Source of the DNA: Desulfatibacillum aliphaticivorans DSM 15576
GTDB lineage: Bacteria; Desulfobacterota; Desulfobacteria; Desulfobacterales; Desulfatibacillaceae
Direction: 5' to 3'
Length of the DNA stretch: 64,000 bases
Assembly (NCBI RefSeq): GCF_000429905.1
Contig: NZ_AUCT01000022.1
Coordinates: 62,001 to 126,000 of the forward strand
Shown piece by piece: positions 16,744 through 25,674 of this stretch; within the stretch, counting starts at the first letter, position 1, and every line of letters begins with the position of its first letter. The position numbers and the translations under genes were made by a program. The notes beneath the pieces were generated by a model, which saw only the letters and a program-made list of their open reading frames with translations, was not told where the DNA came from and made no database searches.

Positions 16744-17632
16744 AACCGGCAAGGCCAAGACCATAACCATTATCAGCGGCAAGGGCGGCACAGGCAAAAC
16801 CTCGGTGACCGCGGCGTTTGCAAGCCTTGCCGCTCCGGTGGTTGTAGCGGATTGCGACGTGGACGCGGCCAACCTGCACCTTTTGCTTTCCCCTGAAGTG
16901 GAAAAATCCGTGGATTTTTACGCCATGCCCATCGCCAGGATCAATCAGGATCTGTGCGTAGGGTGCGGCCTGTGCAACGATTTGTGCCGATACGACGCTA
17001 TCGTGATCCAGGACGACAATTACTCCGTGGATCCCCTGGCTTGCGAAGCCTGCCTGGTTTGCAAGGAACACTGCCCGGAACAGGCCATCTATACCGTGGA
17101 GCGTCAGGCCGGGTACTGGTTTTTGTCCCAGGCGAGGACGGGCCCTATGGTCCACGCCAGTCTGGGCATCGCCCAGGAAAACTCGGGCAAGCTGGTGACC
17201 GAAGTGCGAAAAGCCGCCGCCGACGTTGCGGAAGAGGAGAAGCTGGACCTGGTTCTGGTGGACGGACCTCCGGGCATCGGCTGCGCTGTCATGGCGTCTT
17301 TGACGGGAGCGGATTTGGTGATCGCCGTCACGGAAGCCACCCAGTCCGGCTTAAAAGATCTGATTAGAGTAAATGACTTATGCAATCACTTTAAGATTCC
17401 CATCCACATCATAGTCAATAAATGCGATTTGAATCCCGAAGTGACCCAAACGGTCAGAAAGTGGGCCCAGGAAGCCAAGGCGCCCATAATCGGCGAAATC
17501 CCCTATGATACGGATTTCACCAAGGCCATGATAGAGGCCAAAACCATTGTTGAATATAAGTCCAGCCGGATAGGCGATGAGTTGAAAAACATCTGGAACA
17601 CGGTTCTGGAAACCATGAAGTCCATTGCCTGA
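16736..17632 (+). CDS. Second MinD-superfamily ferredoxin ATPase
   Basis: A 298-residue paralogue of the preceding protein, with 'GKGGTGKTS' as its P-loop and two [4Fe-4S] motifs near residues 65-115 (CVGCGLCNDLC and CEACLVCKEHC). The closing ATPase features (DGPPGIGC, 'ATQSGLKDL') are intact. Tandem pairs of this family accompany NifX-like proteins in many anaerobes. It most likely forms the ATPase core of the Orp-like complex together with the 15898 product. Confidence 0.88.
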   Translation: MAETGKAKTITIISGKGGTGKTSVTAAFASLAAPVVVADCDVDAANLHLLLSPEVEKSVDFYAMPIARINQDLCVGCGLCNDLCRYDAIVIQDDNYSVDPLACEACLVCKEHCPEQAIYTVERQAGYWFLSQARTGPMVHASLGIAQENSGKLVTEVRKAAADVAEEEKLDLVLVDGPPGIGCAVMASLTGADLVIAVTEATQSGLKDLIRVNDLCNHFKIPIHIIVNKCDLNPEVTQTVRKWAQEAKAPIIGEIPYDTDFTKAMIEAKTIVEYKSSRIGDELKNIWNTVLETMKSIA

Positions 17633-17665
17633 TCCCAAATATAAACCCAAGGAGGAACGACAGAA

Positions 17666-18028
17666 ATGAAGATTGCCATACCATCGGCCCAGGGAAAACT
17701 TTGTATGCATTTTGGGCACTGCGAGGTCTTTGCCTTTGTGGAAGTAGACCCGGAAGCCAAGAAAATTTTGGGCACGGAATTCCTAACTCCGCCCCCTCAT
17801 GAGCCCGGCGTGCTGCCCCCCTGGGTGGCCGAACACGGCGCCAAGCTGGTAATTGCCGGCGGCATGGGCGGAAGAGCCATCCAACTTTTTCAGCAGGCGG
17901 GCGTCCAGGTGATTACCGGCGCTCCGGCCGATGATCCCGAATCCGTGGTCCAGAGTTATCTTAACTCCGCTCTGATCACCGGGGATAATGCTTGCGGCCA
18001 CGGGCCGGATCATGTGTGCGATCACTAA
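17666..18028 (+). CDS. NifX-like cofactor-binding protein
   Basis: A 120-residue NifX-family domain opening 'MKIAIPSAQGKLCMHFGHCE', with a histidine- and cysteine-rich end (CGHGPDHVCDH) suited to metal binding. It has a clear AGGAGG ribosome site 12 bases upstream. It is the third NifX-type domain in the operon, and the closest in length and ends to the small orange-protein family. Confidence 0.85.
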   Translation: MKIAIPSAQGKLCMHFGHCEVFAFVEVDPEAKKILGTEFLTPPPHEPGVLPPWVAEHGAKLVIAGGMGGRAIQLFQQAGVQVITGAPADDPESVVQSYLNSALITGDNACGHGPDHVCDH

Positions 18029-18137
18029 AAGATTGGCCTAAAGAGGGAAGATTCAACCCGACGGCTTAAAGGAAATTGGAAATGGATCCGCGATTGCTCT
18101 GCCTGCAACCCGGACAACCGCAAAGAAAGAGGAAACA

Positions 18138-18503
18138 ATGGAAAAGGTTTTGATCATTGGCTGCCAAAAGGCCATGGATGATGTTTGCATTGCATGCAGC
18201 CGCTGTTTGGTAGGCTTCAACCGTAAGGCCGGAGAGTTTGAAAAGTACAAGGACCAGGACGTGGAATTGATCGGTTTACTGGGTTGCGGCGGCTGCCCGG
18301 GCGTCGCCATTGTCACCAGGATGGCTCAGTTCAAGCTGTGGAACGCCCCCATGGAAGAGAAGCCCACCAAGGTGCACATCGCACCCTGCATCGTGGATCA
18401 CTGTCCGCATAAGGAAACCCTGATTGCAAAAATCAAGGCCAAAGCGGGCGTGGAGGTGATTGAAGGAACCCATCCGTTCAAACCGGATAACATATACGCC
18501 TAA
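18138..18503 (+). CDS. CGGC-domain protein
   Basis: A 121-residue cysteine-rich protein of the CGGC family: 'LLGCGGCPG' near residue 52, plus 'CIACSRC' near the N-terminus and 'CIVDHCPHKE' near residue 88. The family is predicted to bind metal, probably zinc or Fe-S, and recurs in anaerobes next to redox and cluster genes. No activity is known to me. It belongs to the orp transcript by direction and spacing. Confidence 0.8.
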   Translation: MEKVLIIGCQKAMDDVCIACSRCLVGFNRKAGEFEKYKDQDVELIGLLGCGGCPGVAIVTRMAQFKLWNAPMEEKPTKVHIAPCIVDHCPHKETLIAKIKAKAGVEVIEGTHPFKPDNIYA

Positions 18504-18529
18504 CGGCGTCAGCAGAATGCTTTAAGTTT

Positions 18530-18615
18530 TCGGGGAGCGGCCGGATCGCTTTTAACCACTTGTCTCCCGGCGATCATCCTGTCCAAGGCGAGGCCGCTCC
18601 CCGAGATAATTTTTT
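18530..18615 (+). repeat. Long hairpin with U-run inside the orp operon
   Basis: A perfect 13-bp stem pairs 18530-18542 with 18592-18604. A nested 6-bp stem (GATCGC with GCGATC) lies in the 49-base loop, and a run of six T follows at about 18610. It has the form of a terminator or attenuator lying 22 bases before the ribosome site of the IscU-like gene. It may lower expression of the last two genes or act as an RNA-stability element. Confidence 0.6.
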
Positions 18616-18636
18616 GCAGTTGCGTTGGGGGGTATG

Positions 18637-19086
18637 ATGGATAAGCAAACCATCCCCGAAATGGACGAAGGCGGCTTTGATCCCGGCATTATGGAAACCG
18701 CCGGGTACTCAGCCACGGCTATAAAATTTTGTAATGAGCAGCCCAACCGGGGCGTTCTTTCGGACGCCGACCAGGTATCGGAAGTGGCGGGTCCATGCGG
18801 CGACAGCATAACGGTTTACCTTCGCATCCGCGAAGGTAAGGTGGACAGGGCCAAGGCCCTGGTATCGGGCTGCCCTGGAGCGGTGGCCTCGGCCATGGCG
18901 GCTATGGAGCTTGTCAAGGGAAAGACCCTCACAGAAGCGCTGGCCATTGAAGAAAAAGACATTGTAAGAATGCTGGAATACCTGCCGGACGAAAAGCAGG
19001 ACTGCATCCAGCTAAGCGCCAAGGCATTGCACAAGGCCGTAGAGGAATACGTTGTCGCCGGGCCTTCGTTTAAAAAGCGGGAGTAA
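18637..19086 (+). CDS. IscU/NifU-N-type Fe-S scaffold
   Basis: A 149-residue protein with the three conserved scaffold cysteines in order: GPCGDS, SGCPGA and KQDCIQLS. These hold a nascent Fe-S cluster in IscU and NifU. It lacks the C-terminal NifU domain. In this operon it probably builds clusters for the MinD-ferredoxin ATPases or NifX proteins. Start codons TTG 18625, ATG 18634 and ATG 18637 are all in frame; I choose 18637 for spacing from the G-rich ribosome site. Confidence 0.8.
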   Translation: MDKQTIPEMDEGGFDPGIMETAGYSATAIKFCNEQPNRGVLSDADQVSEVAGPCGDSITVYLRIREGKVDRAKALVSGCPGAVASAMAAMELVKGKTLTEALAIEEKDIVRMLEYLPDEKQDCIQLSAKALHKAVEEYVVAGPSFKKRE

Positions 19087-19090
19087 GGGA

Positions 19091-20281
19091 ATGAAAACGT
19101 CACGCGGGGCTGCAAACGATTTAAGCCCGGAAGAAGATCCCGGTCCTTCACACAAAGAGAAGCTGGATTTTAAAAGGGCTCGGGAAATATGCAACAGCAT
19201 ATTCGAGGAGTTCGGCCAGGAAGAAGTTGTGGTGGTGGATGGATCGTTCCGCATTGTGGACGCCAGCAGCCTCCCTTTGGAAAAGTACGGGTTGACCAAA
19301 GGGCATGCCATTGGCAGAAGATGCCATGAAATCTTTCATCATCAAAAAACCTACAACGAGGACACGCGATACACCTGTCCTCTTGCTGAAGTCAAAAAGA
19401 CCGGTAAGCCCCATCGTTGCGTGCATATTCATTTGGATAAAGAGGGCCGCAAGCTGATTCATTCCATTTCATCCTATCCTGTTTTCGAGGGGGAAGAGGT
19501 GGCCGGAATGGTGCAGTTCCTGCGGGACATCACCTGGGAAACCAATCTGCAAAAGCATTTTGGAGACCAGGAAAAGCTGGCGGCTATAGGCAGATTGGCC
19601 GCGGGAGTGGCCCATGAAATCAACAATCCCCTGACTACCATCCTGACCAGCGCCATGCTCATTCAGGAGGATATTCCGGCGGACAATCCCGAACATGAGG
19701 AACTGGCGCTCATTGCCAAGGAGGCGCTGCGGTGCCGCAACATCGTCAGCAACCTCCTGGATTTTGCGCGGCAGTCCGAGCCTTGCAAGTCGGATCAAGA
19801 CGTGAACGACATTGTGGCTGAGGCGGCGGCCTTGGTCAGGAAGCCCGCGAACTTTAAAGACATCCGCCTGACATGCGATCTTCATGGGCGGGAAATCCAG
19901 GCGCATTGCGACAAAGCGCAGATCCTGCAATGCCTGGTCAATCTGGCGCTTAACGCAATTGACGCCACCGAGCCGGGCGGGACCATTACCTTTGAAACCA
20001 AACTCCTGCCCGAAGGAAACTGGATGGAAATATCGGTGGCGGACACAGGGCCGGGGCTGCCGGAAAACATCGTTGATAAAATATTTGAACCATTTTTCAC
20101 CACCAAGCCCACGGGAACCGGGCTTGGCTTATCAATCACTCATGGATTCGTTCGACAGCATCGGGGATTCATCAGCGTGGAAAACCGGGCGGACATTGGC
20201 GCAGCTTTTACAATCCGCCTGCCCGTACGCGGCGCAAAGGCCCCGGTTGTCTCATTGAAAAAAATTTTAAGCGTACCGTAA
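19091..20281 (+). CDS. PAS-domain histidine kinase (soluble)
   Basis: A 396-residue cytoplasmic kinase, five bases after the scaffold gene. A PAS domain (about residues 30-150) contains CHEIFHHQKTYNEDTRYTC, a segment resembling cysteine-bearing PAS regions of other sulfate-reducer sensors. HisKA follows with His175 in 'GVAHEINNPL', then HATPase_c with DTGPGLP, FEPFF and GTGLGLS boxes. I start at ATG 19091 because GGGAGTAAGGG precedes it. No receiver gene lies beside it, so its partner is elsewhere or is one of the window's orphan receivers. A redox signal is a guess. Confidence 0.87.
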   Translation: MKTSRGAANDLSPEEDPGPSHKEKLDFKRAREICNSIFEEFGQEEVVVVDGSFRIVDASSLPLEKYGLTKGHAIGRRCHEIFHHQKTYNEDTRYTCPLAEVKKTGKPHRCVHIHLDKEGRKLIHSISSYPVFEGEEVAGMVQFLRDITWETNLQKHFGDQEKLAAIGRLAAGVAHEINNPLTTILTSAMLIQEDIPADNPEHEELALIAKEALRCRNIVSNLLDFARQSEPCKSDQDVNDIVAEAAALVRKPANFKDIRLTCDLHGREIQAHCDKAQILQCLVNLALNAIDATEPGGTITFETKLLPEGNWMEISVADTGPGLPENIVDKIFEPFFTTKPTGTGLGLSITHGFVRQHRGFISVENRADIGAAFTIRLPVRGAKAPVVSLKKILSVP

Positions 20282-20359
20282 ATTGGAATTCCGACCTTGA
20301 TAACGGGGAGGATCAAAAGCCCGGGCCGATAATCCGGCATGGCTTGTACGCGAGGGGTT

Positions 20360-20388
20360 CCGGGAGCCCGCAAGGGTTCCCGGGTTTT
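20360..20388 (+). terminator. Probable terminator after the orp operon
   Basis: A GC-rich hairpin (arms CCGGGA and TCCCGG with inner CCC/GGG pairing) followed by GGGTTTTAAAA. It is 80 bases past the kinase stop at 20281. Confidence 0.5.
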
Positions 20389-20620
20389 AAAAACGAAGCA
20401 AGTGCAAAAGGTGAAAAAGTAGAGAGGGAAAGGCCTTGGTTCAGGAGGCCTTTCCCCCATGCCTTTGCTCCAGTGGCCAGAAAAGGACAGGGCTGTAAGC
20501 GGCATTTGGAGACGTTGATGCCGCCTACCCTGACCTGTCCTCTCACGCCGCGACAGGGAGGGTCGTTTGGAGCAAGCGCCCCCAAAACGTGGTTCAAGGC
20601 GTCTTGGGTGTGAAGAGGCG

Positions 20621-20656
20621 GGTTGCAGGGCGTATAAGCCCTGCAACCTTTTTTTA
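20621..20656 (+). terminator. Strong rho-independent terminator
   Basis: A perfect 10-bp stem GGTTGCAGGG/CCCTGCAACC with an eight-base loop, followed by seven T. Orientation is plus strand, pointing at the end of the convergent operon at 20686, so it ends transcription from the left. Confidence 0.85.
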
Positions 20657-20685
20657 TTTTACATAGTCAGCCGCCTGACAGCCCG

Positions 20686-23109
20686 CTATACCATAAAGTG
20701 GGCTTTGCGCTGCTTGTGGATCATGTTGACCTTTCCTTCAGAGGCCATTTCCATAAGCATCTCGGCGATGTAATCCTTGTCCGCATCCAGATGGACGGCC
20801 AGGTCCTTAATGGTCTGGGGTTCGCCCTGAGCCTTGAGGGCCCTGGTAAGGCGGGTTTGGGCGAATTCTTCCGCCAGGACTCCTGCAAATTCCTGATCGT
20901 ATTCCAAAGCATGCCGTTGGGCGCCGCGGTATACGCTTTCCCACGGCCTGCGGAGGGCGGCGGAGAGCAGCAGACGCACCCTGGAGTTTTTGGCCGTATC
21001 GTAGATGGCGTGCAGTTTTTCCAGGTTCTGGGGCGTCCTTTCAATGGGATCCATGCCGGCGATGATTTCCGTGTATCCCGCAACTGTTTTGACAAAGCCT
21101 TCGGGATTGTTGAAATCCGCATGGGCGAGGGCGATGCGTTTTCTATCGAATCCGGCCAGGGCCAACAGCTTTTTCAGCATGTTCACCCTGCTCCAGCCAT
21201 GGTCCACCCCAAAGGAGTGATGGCATTCCTCAGGCACGCAGCCGAAGAGGATGACGCCGTTGGCGCCGTCCAGCAGAGCCTTGGCCATGACCGTAGCATC
21301 GATCTGGCCCACACAGGGCACGTAGATCATGTGCAGGCGAGGATCCATTGTAAGCCCGGATTTGGCCACGTTATCCGCTGCGGCGTAACCGCCCCAGGTG
21401 CAGCCGAAAGCCACCACTTCGCCGGGAGCCAGTTCCTTGGCCAGGGCGCCGGCCGCCGCTTCGCGCTGAATGGTAGAGGCGTTCTGCAGGTACATGGCTT
21501 GTTCGGGGCACGCAGCCGCGCCCGTTCCGCCGCCGGTGCAGATCAAGGGGTCGACGGCTCTTCCGAAAGCGCCGCCGATGCCTTCCACCACCTGGATGGC
21601 GCCGCACTCGCACAGCTCTTCGCACTGTCCGCAGCCGATGCATTTTTCCAGATCAATGACGCTGACGATGGCGGGGGAGAACAGCTTGCCGTCCTTGGAA
21701 AGGTCAATGGTCTCGGCAACCTTGATAGCCGCCCTTCTGCCCTGGGCCAAAGCCTGGCTTAAGTCACAGGGATAAGCTGCGGAGCCGGCCAGGATGGCTT
21801 CCTTGCGTCCTACGTTTTCCGGCCTGACCTGGGCATGGTAAGCCCGCAGGAACCGGCCTTCCTTATGATCCAGGTTCAAGAGGGAGGCCACGTCTATGGC
21901 GTGTCTGCCGACCACGCGGACGGGGGAGAGAATAAGCTGATCCCAGGGGAGCTCCCGTTCCAGACCGTCATCCTTCACCAGATAGGTCAGGTTCCGCGCC
22001 TGGACCGTGGGGCAGATTTTGCCGTCGTACGCCACCCATTGGATGCCCAGTTTCCTGGAAATGCGGCGTTCTTCCGCAGACAGAGGCAGGGGCGTATCCT
22101 GGTTATGGAATATGGTGACGTTGCACTTGTCGGAGCGTTCCACCATAGCCCGGCCCAAAGACCAGGCGCCGCGCATGGAGAGATGAGCGAATTCAGGGGT
22201 TCCGGCTTCCACGTCGTTGATCCAAAAGACCACATTGCCTTTGTAAGGGCCTACCGTCCAAAGGTGTTCGTCCGCCTCGGACTGGCAGATCACCGAATCG
22301 CCGTTATGGCCGAATTCCGGTCCGGGGCTTTCCATCTCGCCGTCCAGACAAGCCATGATCAAACCGGCTTCCACGGCGATGGGCGCTCCGCCTTCAGGAT
22401 TTTCAAAGCTGACGGAGTAGTTTCCGGTCTTGCCGTTTTTGGCGATGGGATCTCCCACCGTGATTCTTTGGACCAGGGGGCTTTCCTCCACGGCTTTCAT
22501 GATATTGCGCACCCGGCCGAAATTCTGGCGTTCTCCGGGATATTTTTCATGAAGCAGGCGGATTTCCTCTTCATCATCTAGGGAAAGGGCCATGATGGAT
22601 TCCACGCCGTGGCGGGCGAACTGCTGCGCCGCGGCATAAGTGGCGATGCCGTCGCCCATGATCAGGACGGGCTTCTCAATGGAGATCTGAAACCGGAGGC
22701 CCGGAACCATGGCGGCCAGGTCGGCCACGGAGCTCTTGACGAGCCTGGCGCCTTTTTCGGCCCTTTGGGCGGGCTCCAGGCCGGGATGCACCAGAGCCAC
22801 GTGATCGCGCAGGTTGACCATGGCGATCTGGCCCACGTCCAGTCCGGAATCCTTCATTTCGTTTTCAAATTTTTTCATCATAAGGCGGCGAGAGCAGCCG
22901 GCAATGACGATACGATCCAGGCCAGCATCTGCAATGGCCTTTTTGATGCCGGCTATGCCGGGTTTAAGACACGGATAGGGCATGGTTTTGCAAAAAGCCA
23001 CATCAGGGGTTTCCACAACCTTTTGAGCCAGAAGCCCCATGTCCACGTTGCCTTTGATCTTGTCTCCGCATTCGCAGAGAAAGACGCCTACTTTGGGTGC
23101 AGTACTCAT
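20686..23109 (-). CDS. HdrA-like/MvhD fusion electron-transfer protein
   Basis: An 807-residue fusion. Residues 1-560 resemble HdrA of heterodisulfide reductase; the end (about 580-720) is an MvhD-type [2Fe-2S] domain with cysteines in FGCTW, VPCVG and FGCVPEEC. A winged-helix-like tail follows. The flavin motif is altered (MGDGIATYAAA instead of GGGIAG). Of two ferredoxin motifs only CIGCGQCEELC is complete; in the second, C-TGGGTGAAA-CP, glycines replace two of the four cysteines. With the NuoE/F/G-like genes upstream it probably carries electrons between NAD(H) and an outside partner, as BamE/BamF do in class II benzoyl-CoA reductases. Bifurcation is uncertain given the altered flavin site. 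Confidence 0.85.
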   Translation of the reverse strand: MSTAPKVGVFLCECGDKIKGNVDMGLLAQKVVETPDVAFCKTMPYPCLKPGIAGIKKAIADAGLDRIVIAGCSRRLMMKKFENEMKDSGLDVGQIAMVNLRDHVALVHPGLEPAQRAEKGARLVKSSVADLAAMVPGLRFQISIEKPVLIMGDGIATYAAAQQFARHGVESIMALSLDDEEEIRLLHEKYPGERQNFGRVRNIMKAVEESPLVQRITVGDPIAKNGKTGNYSVSFENPEGGAPIAVEAGLIMACLDGEMESPGPEFGHNGDSVICQSEADEHLWTVGPYKGNVVFWINDVEAGTPEFAHLSMRGAWSLGRAMVERSDKCNVTIFHNQDTPLPLSAEERRISRKLGIQWVAYDGKICPTVQARNLTYLVKDDGLERELPWDQLILSPVRVVGRHAIDVASLLNLDHKEGRFLRAYHAQVRPENVGRKEAILAGSAAYPCDLSQALAQGRRAAIKVAETIDLSKDGKLFSPAIVSVIDLEKCIGCGQCEELCECGAIQVVEGIGGAFGRAVDPLICTGGGTGAAACPEQAMYLQNASTIQREAAAGALAKELAPGEVVAFGCTWGGYAAADNVAKSGLTMDPRLHMIYVPCVGQIDATVMAKALLDGANGVILFGCVPEECHHSFGVDHGWSRVNMLKKLLALAGFDRKRIALAHADFNNPEGFVKTVAGYTEIIAGMDPIERTPQNLEKLHAIYDTAKNSRVRLLLSAALRRPWESVYRGAQRHALEYDQEFAGVLAEEFAQTRLTRALKAQGEPQTIKDLAVHLDADKDYIAEMLMEMASEGKVNMIHKQRKAHFMV

Positions 23110-23130
23110 AACATACCTCCTTGCCGGCCA

Positions 23131-23733
23131 TTATGCGGCGTTGGTTTGGTCCTCTTCCATCTTCCCGCGCACCAGATCAATTCGCCTGGCCATAGCGCCG
23201 GTGGGGCACACTGACACGCAAGAGCCGCAAGCCACGCATGCTTCGTTCGGCTTCATGAACGGGGAGCCGATTTTTTTGTAAACGCCGCGGCTTTGGGTGG
23301 CGATGGCGTGAACCCCCACAACCTCCGCACAAACCCGAGTGCACAGACCGCACATGATGCAGTCCTGTTCAGGGTCCTTTATGGCAAACCGGGTGGATGT
23401 GACGCCGTATTTGGCGGCCATGTCCCGGATTTCCTGACTTGCCGGACATTCGGATAGAAGCATTTCGAAAATCCAGCGGCGCACGTTGGTGATCCGCTCG
23501 GATTCGGTGTACACGTTCAGACCGTCCTTGGCGGGATACACGCAGGAGGCGACCAGCTTGGTCCAGTCTCCTTCGCGCAATTCCACCATGCACAGGCGGC
23601 ACGCGCCGCTGGCCTGGACGGCTTCGTGAAAACACAGGGTGGGAATTTCGATGCCGTACTCTCTGGCGGTTTCCAAAACCGTCCAGCCGGGTTCGGCCTC
23701 AACATCTATGTCATTTATTCTGAATTTCAGCAT
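23131..23733 (-). CDS. NuoG N-terminal-like Fe-S protein
   Basis: A 200-residue protein resembling the N-terminal part of NuoG, HydA or BamI. A [2Fe-2S] ferredoxin domain (cysteines in TLCFHEA, GACRLC and ASCVYP) is followed by two [4Fe-4S] motifs, CIMCGLCTRVC and CVACGSCVSVCP. It has no molybdopterin or hydrogenase catalytic domain, so it is an electron wire between NuoF and HdrA-MvhD. The start is ATG 23733, with GGGAGG nine bases upstream; longer in-frame versions would overlap NuoF. Confidence 0.87.
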   Translation of the reverse strand: MLKFRINDIDVEAEPGWTVLETAREYGIEIPTLCFHEAVQASGACRLCMVELREGDWTKLVASCVYPAKDGLNVYTESERITNVRRWIFEMLLSECPASQEIRDMAAKYGVTSTRFAIKDPEQDCIMCGLCTRVCAEVVGVHAIATQSRGVYKKIGSPFMKPNEACVACGSCVSVCPTGAMARRIDLVRGKMEEDQTNAA

Positions 23734-23750
23734 GATATTCGTTTCCTCCC

Positions 23751-25652
23751 TTAGGACACCAGCACTGCGTTGAACTTGCAGGTTTCCTCGCAGATGCCGC
23801 AGCGGATGCAAGCGTCTGTGTCGATGGTATGGGGTTCCTTTTTCTCGCCGGTGATGGCGTTGTTGGGGCATTGCTTGGCGCAGGCGCCGCATCCTGTACA
23901 GGCGTCCGGATCAATGGAGTAGGTGATGAGGTCTTTGCAGACCCCGGCCGGGCATTTTTGATCCTTGATGTGAGCCAGGTACTCGTCCTTGAAAAAGTGC
24001 AGGGTCGTGAGCACCGGATTGGGAGCGCTGGTTCCCAAGGCGCACAAGGCGCCGTCCTGAATGGATGTGGCCAGGGACATCAAGTCTTCAATGTCCTGCT
24101 CGCTGCCGCATCCTTTGGAGAAGTCGTCCAGGATCTCGCGCATGCGGGTAAGGCCCAGCCTGCAGGGGTTGCATTTTCCGCAGGATTCCTCTTCCAGGAA
24201 TTTGAGGAAGTAGCGGGCTACGTCCACCACGCAGTCGCGCTTATCCATGACGATCATGCCGCCGGAGCCCATCATGGAGCCCAGCTTGGTCAGGCTGTCG
24301 TAATCCACGGGCGCATCTTTGTGCTTGTACGGGATGCAGCCGCCGGAAGGGCCGCCGGTCTGGACAGCTTTGAACTCGCCGCCGCCGGGGATGCCGCCGC
24401 CGATATCCTCGATGATGGTGGACAGGGACGTTCCCAGGGGAACCTCCACCAGGCCCACGTTGTTTACTTTGCCCACCAGGGAGAAAACCTTGGTGCCGGT
24501 GTTGTTGGGGGAGCCTATGCTGGCGTACCACTCCGCGCCTTTGTCGATGATCTTGGGAATATTCGCCCAGGTTTCCACGTTGTTCAAAACCGTGGGGCAG
24601 CCCCAGAGGCCTTCCTCCACGCTGCGGACGTATTTGGGCCTGGGCTCGCCGGCCTTGCCCTCGATGGAGGTGAACAGAGCAGTGGACTCGCCGCAGACGA
24701 AGGCGCCTGCGCCCCGGTTGATCTGGGCGTCAAAGCAGAAGCCGGTGTTAAGAATGTTGTCGCCCAAGAGGCCCAACTCCCTGGCGGCCGCCATGGCCAT
24801 TTCCAAATGCTGGATAGCCAGAGGATATTCGGCCCGGACGTACATGTAGCCTTTTTCGGATCCCATGGCGTAAGCGCCCAGGATCAGGCCTTCCAACACG
24901 GCATGGGGGTCGCCTTCCATCACGCTGCCGTCCATGAAGGCGCCGGGGTCGCCTTCGTCGCCGTTAACCACCACGTAAAGAGGCTGATTTTTCCGCTCTT
25001 TGGCCTGCACCGCGCCGCGCCATTTGCGTCCCGCGGGGAAGCCTGCGCCGCCGCGGCCCCTGATGCCGGATTTTTCCACTTCTTCCAGAACCTGTTCCGG
25101 AGTCATGGTGGTGAGAGCCTTGGCCAGGGCCTGATATCCGCCCACGGCGATGTAGTCATAGATGTCAGTGGGGTCGATGGTTCCGATGTTCTTCAGAACG
25201 TTGCGAGTCTGAAGATTGTAAAAAGGAATCTCATCCATGGTCTGGAGAGGCTCCCCAGTGTTCACGTCCTTGTACAGCAGGCGTTCCACCGGCTTGCCGT
25301 TTTTCACCGTTTGCTCCACGATGTCCTCAACGTCCTTGGGGCTGACCCTTTCATAAAAGATTCCCTGGGGCATGATGGTGACCAAAGGCCCCCGGGAGCA
25401 AAACCCCTGGCAGCCGGTCGTCTTAACGCCGGGCATGACCTTGGCTTCAATATCCGTCTCGCCCAGGACCTTTTTAAAAGCCCGGGTTACAGCAGGGCTT
25501 CCGCTAACCAGGCACCCAGTCCCGTGGCAAACCACGATCTGGACTTGACTGGGATCCTGCCTCATCTGGATCTCGCGACGGAGCTGCACCAGGTCGTCGG
25601 AGGACTCCAGGCGTTTCGCGTCTATTTTCTCAGCTAAATTTGCAATTCCCAT
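23751..25652 (-). CDS. NuoF-like NADH-binding flavoprotein with ferredoxin tail
   Basis: A 633-residue NuoF/HydB-type subunit. The N-terminal thioredoxin-like [2Fe-2S] domain (CHGTGC and TTGCQGFC) is followed by the FMN- and NADH-binding core (about 150-400; 'GRGGAGFPAGRKW' and 'VVNGDEGDPGAFMD'), an SLBB region, the N3-type cluster site 'SCGKCNPCRLG', and a C-terminal 2[4Fe-4S] ferredoxin (CTGCGACAKQCP and CIRCGICEETC). It should oxidise or reduce NAD(H) and pass electrons along the chain. Longer than complex I NuoF because of the two added domains, as in bifurcating HydB proteins. Confidence 0.92.
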   Translation of the reverse strand: MGIANLAEKIDAKRLESSDDLVQLRREIQMRQDPSQVQIVVCHGTGCLVSGSPAVTRAFKKVLGETDIEAKVMPGVKTTGCQGFCSRGPLVTIMPQGIFYERVSPKDVEDIVEQTVKNGKPVERLLYKDVNTGEPLQTMDEIPFYNLQTRNVLKNIGTIDPTDIYDYIAVGGYQALAKALTTMTPEQVLEEVEKSGIRGRGGAGFPAGRKWRGAVQAKERKNQPLYVVVNGDEGDPGAFMDGSVMEGDPHAVLEGLILGAYAMGSEKGYMYVRAEYPLAIQHLEMAMAAARELGLLGDNILNTGFCFDAQINRGAGAFVCGESTALFTSIEGKAGEPRPKYVRSVEEGLWGCPTVLNNVETWANIPKIIDKGAEWYASIGSPNNTGTKVFSLVGKVNNVGLVEVPLGTSLSTIIEDIGGGIPGGGEFKAVQTGGPSGGCIPYKHKDAPVDYDSLTKLGSMMGSGGMIVMDKRDCVVDVARYFLKFLEEESCGKCNPCRLGLTRMREILDDFSKGCGSEQDIEDLMSLATSIQDGALCALGTSAPNPVLTTLHFFKDEYLAHIKDQKCPAGVCKDLITYSIDPDACTGCGACAKQCPNNAITGEKKEPHTIDTDACIRCGICEETCKFNAVLVS

Positions 25653-25674
25653 ATTATTGGCCTCCTGCTACGAC

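Larger units (their letters stand above)
20282..20685. other. Structured intergenic region
   Basis: No protein gene is convincing here. It contains four consecutive stem-loops: a CCGGGA...TCCCGG hairpin with a short T-run (20360-20388), an 11-bp perfect hairpin (20426-20456), a two-part helix pairing 20485-20491 with 20534-20540 and 20499-20505 with 20518-20524, and a strong terminator at 20621-20656. The first could end the kinase transcript. The rest could be a separate small RNA or a long structured 3' region. Confidence 0.5.

Noticed and set aside
20344..20613. 89-residue frame in the structured intergenic region
   Set aside because: It crosses four stem-loops, its codon use is unlike its neighbours, and a GTG or ATG with a ribosome site is missing.
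23829..25637. 602-residue open frame opposite the NuoF-like gene
   Set aside because: It is a mirror of the GC-rich codon pattern of a clearly real gene on the other strand. The predicted protein is Gly/Ala/His-rich with no family match.
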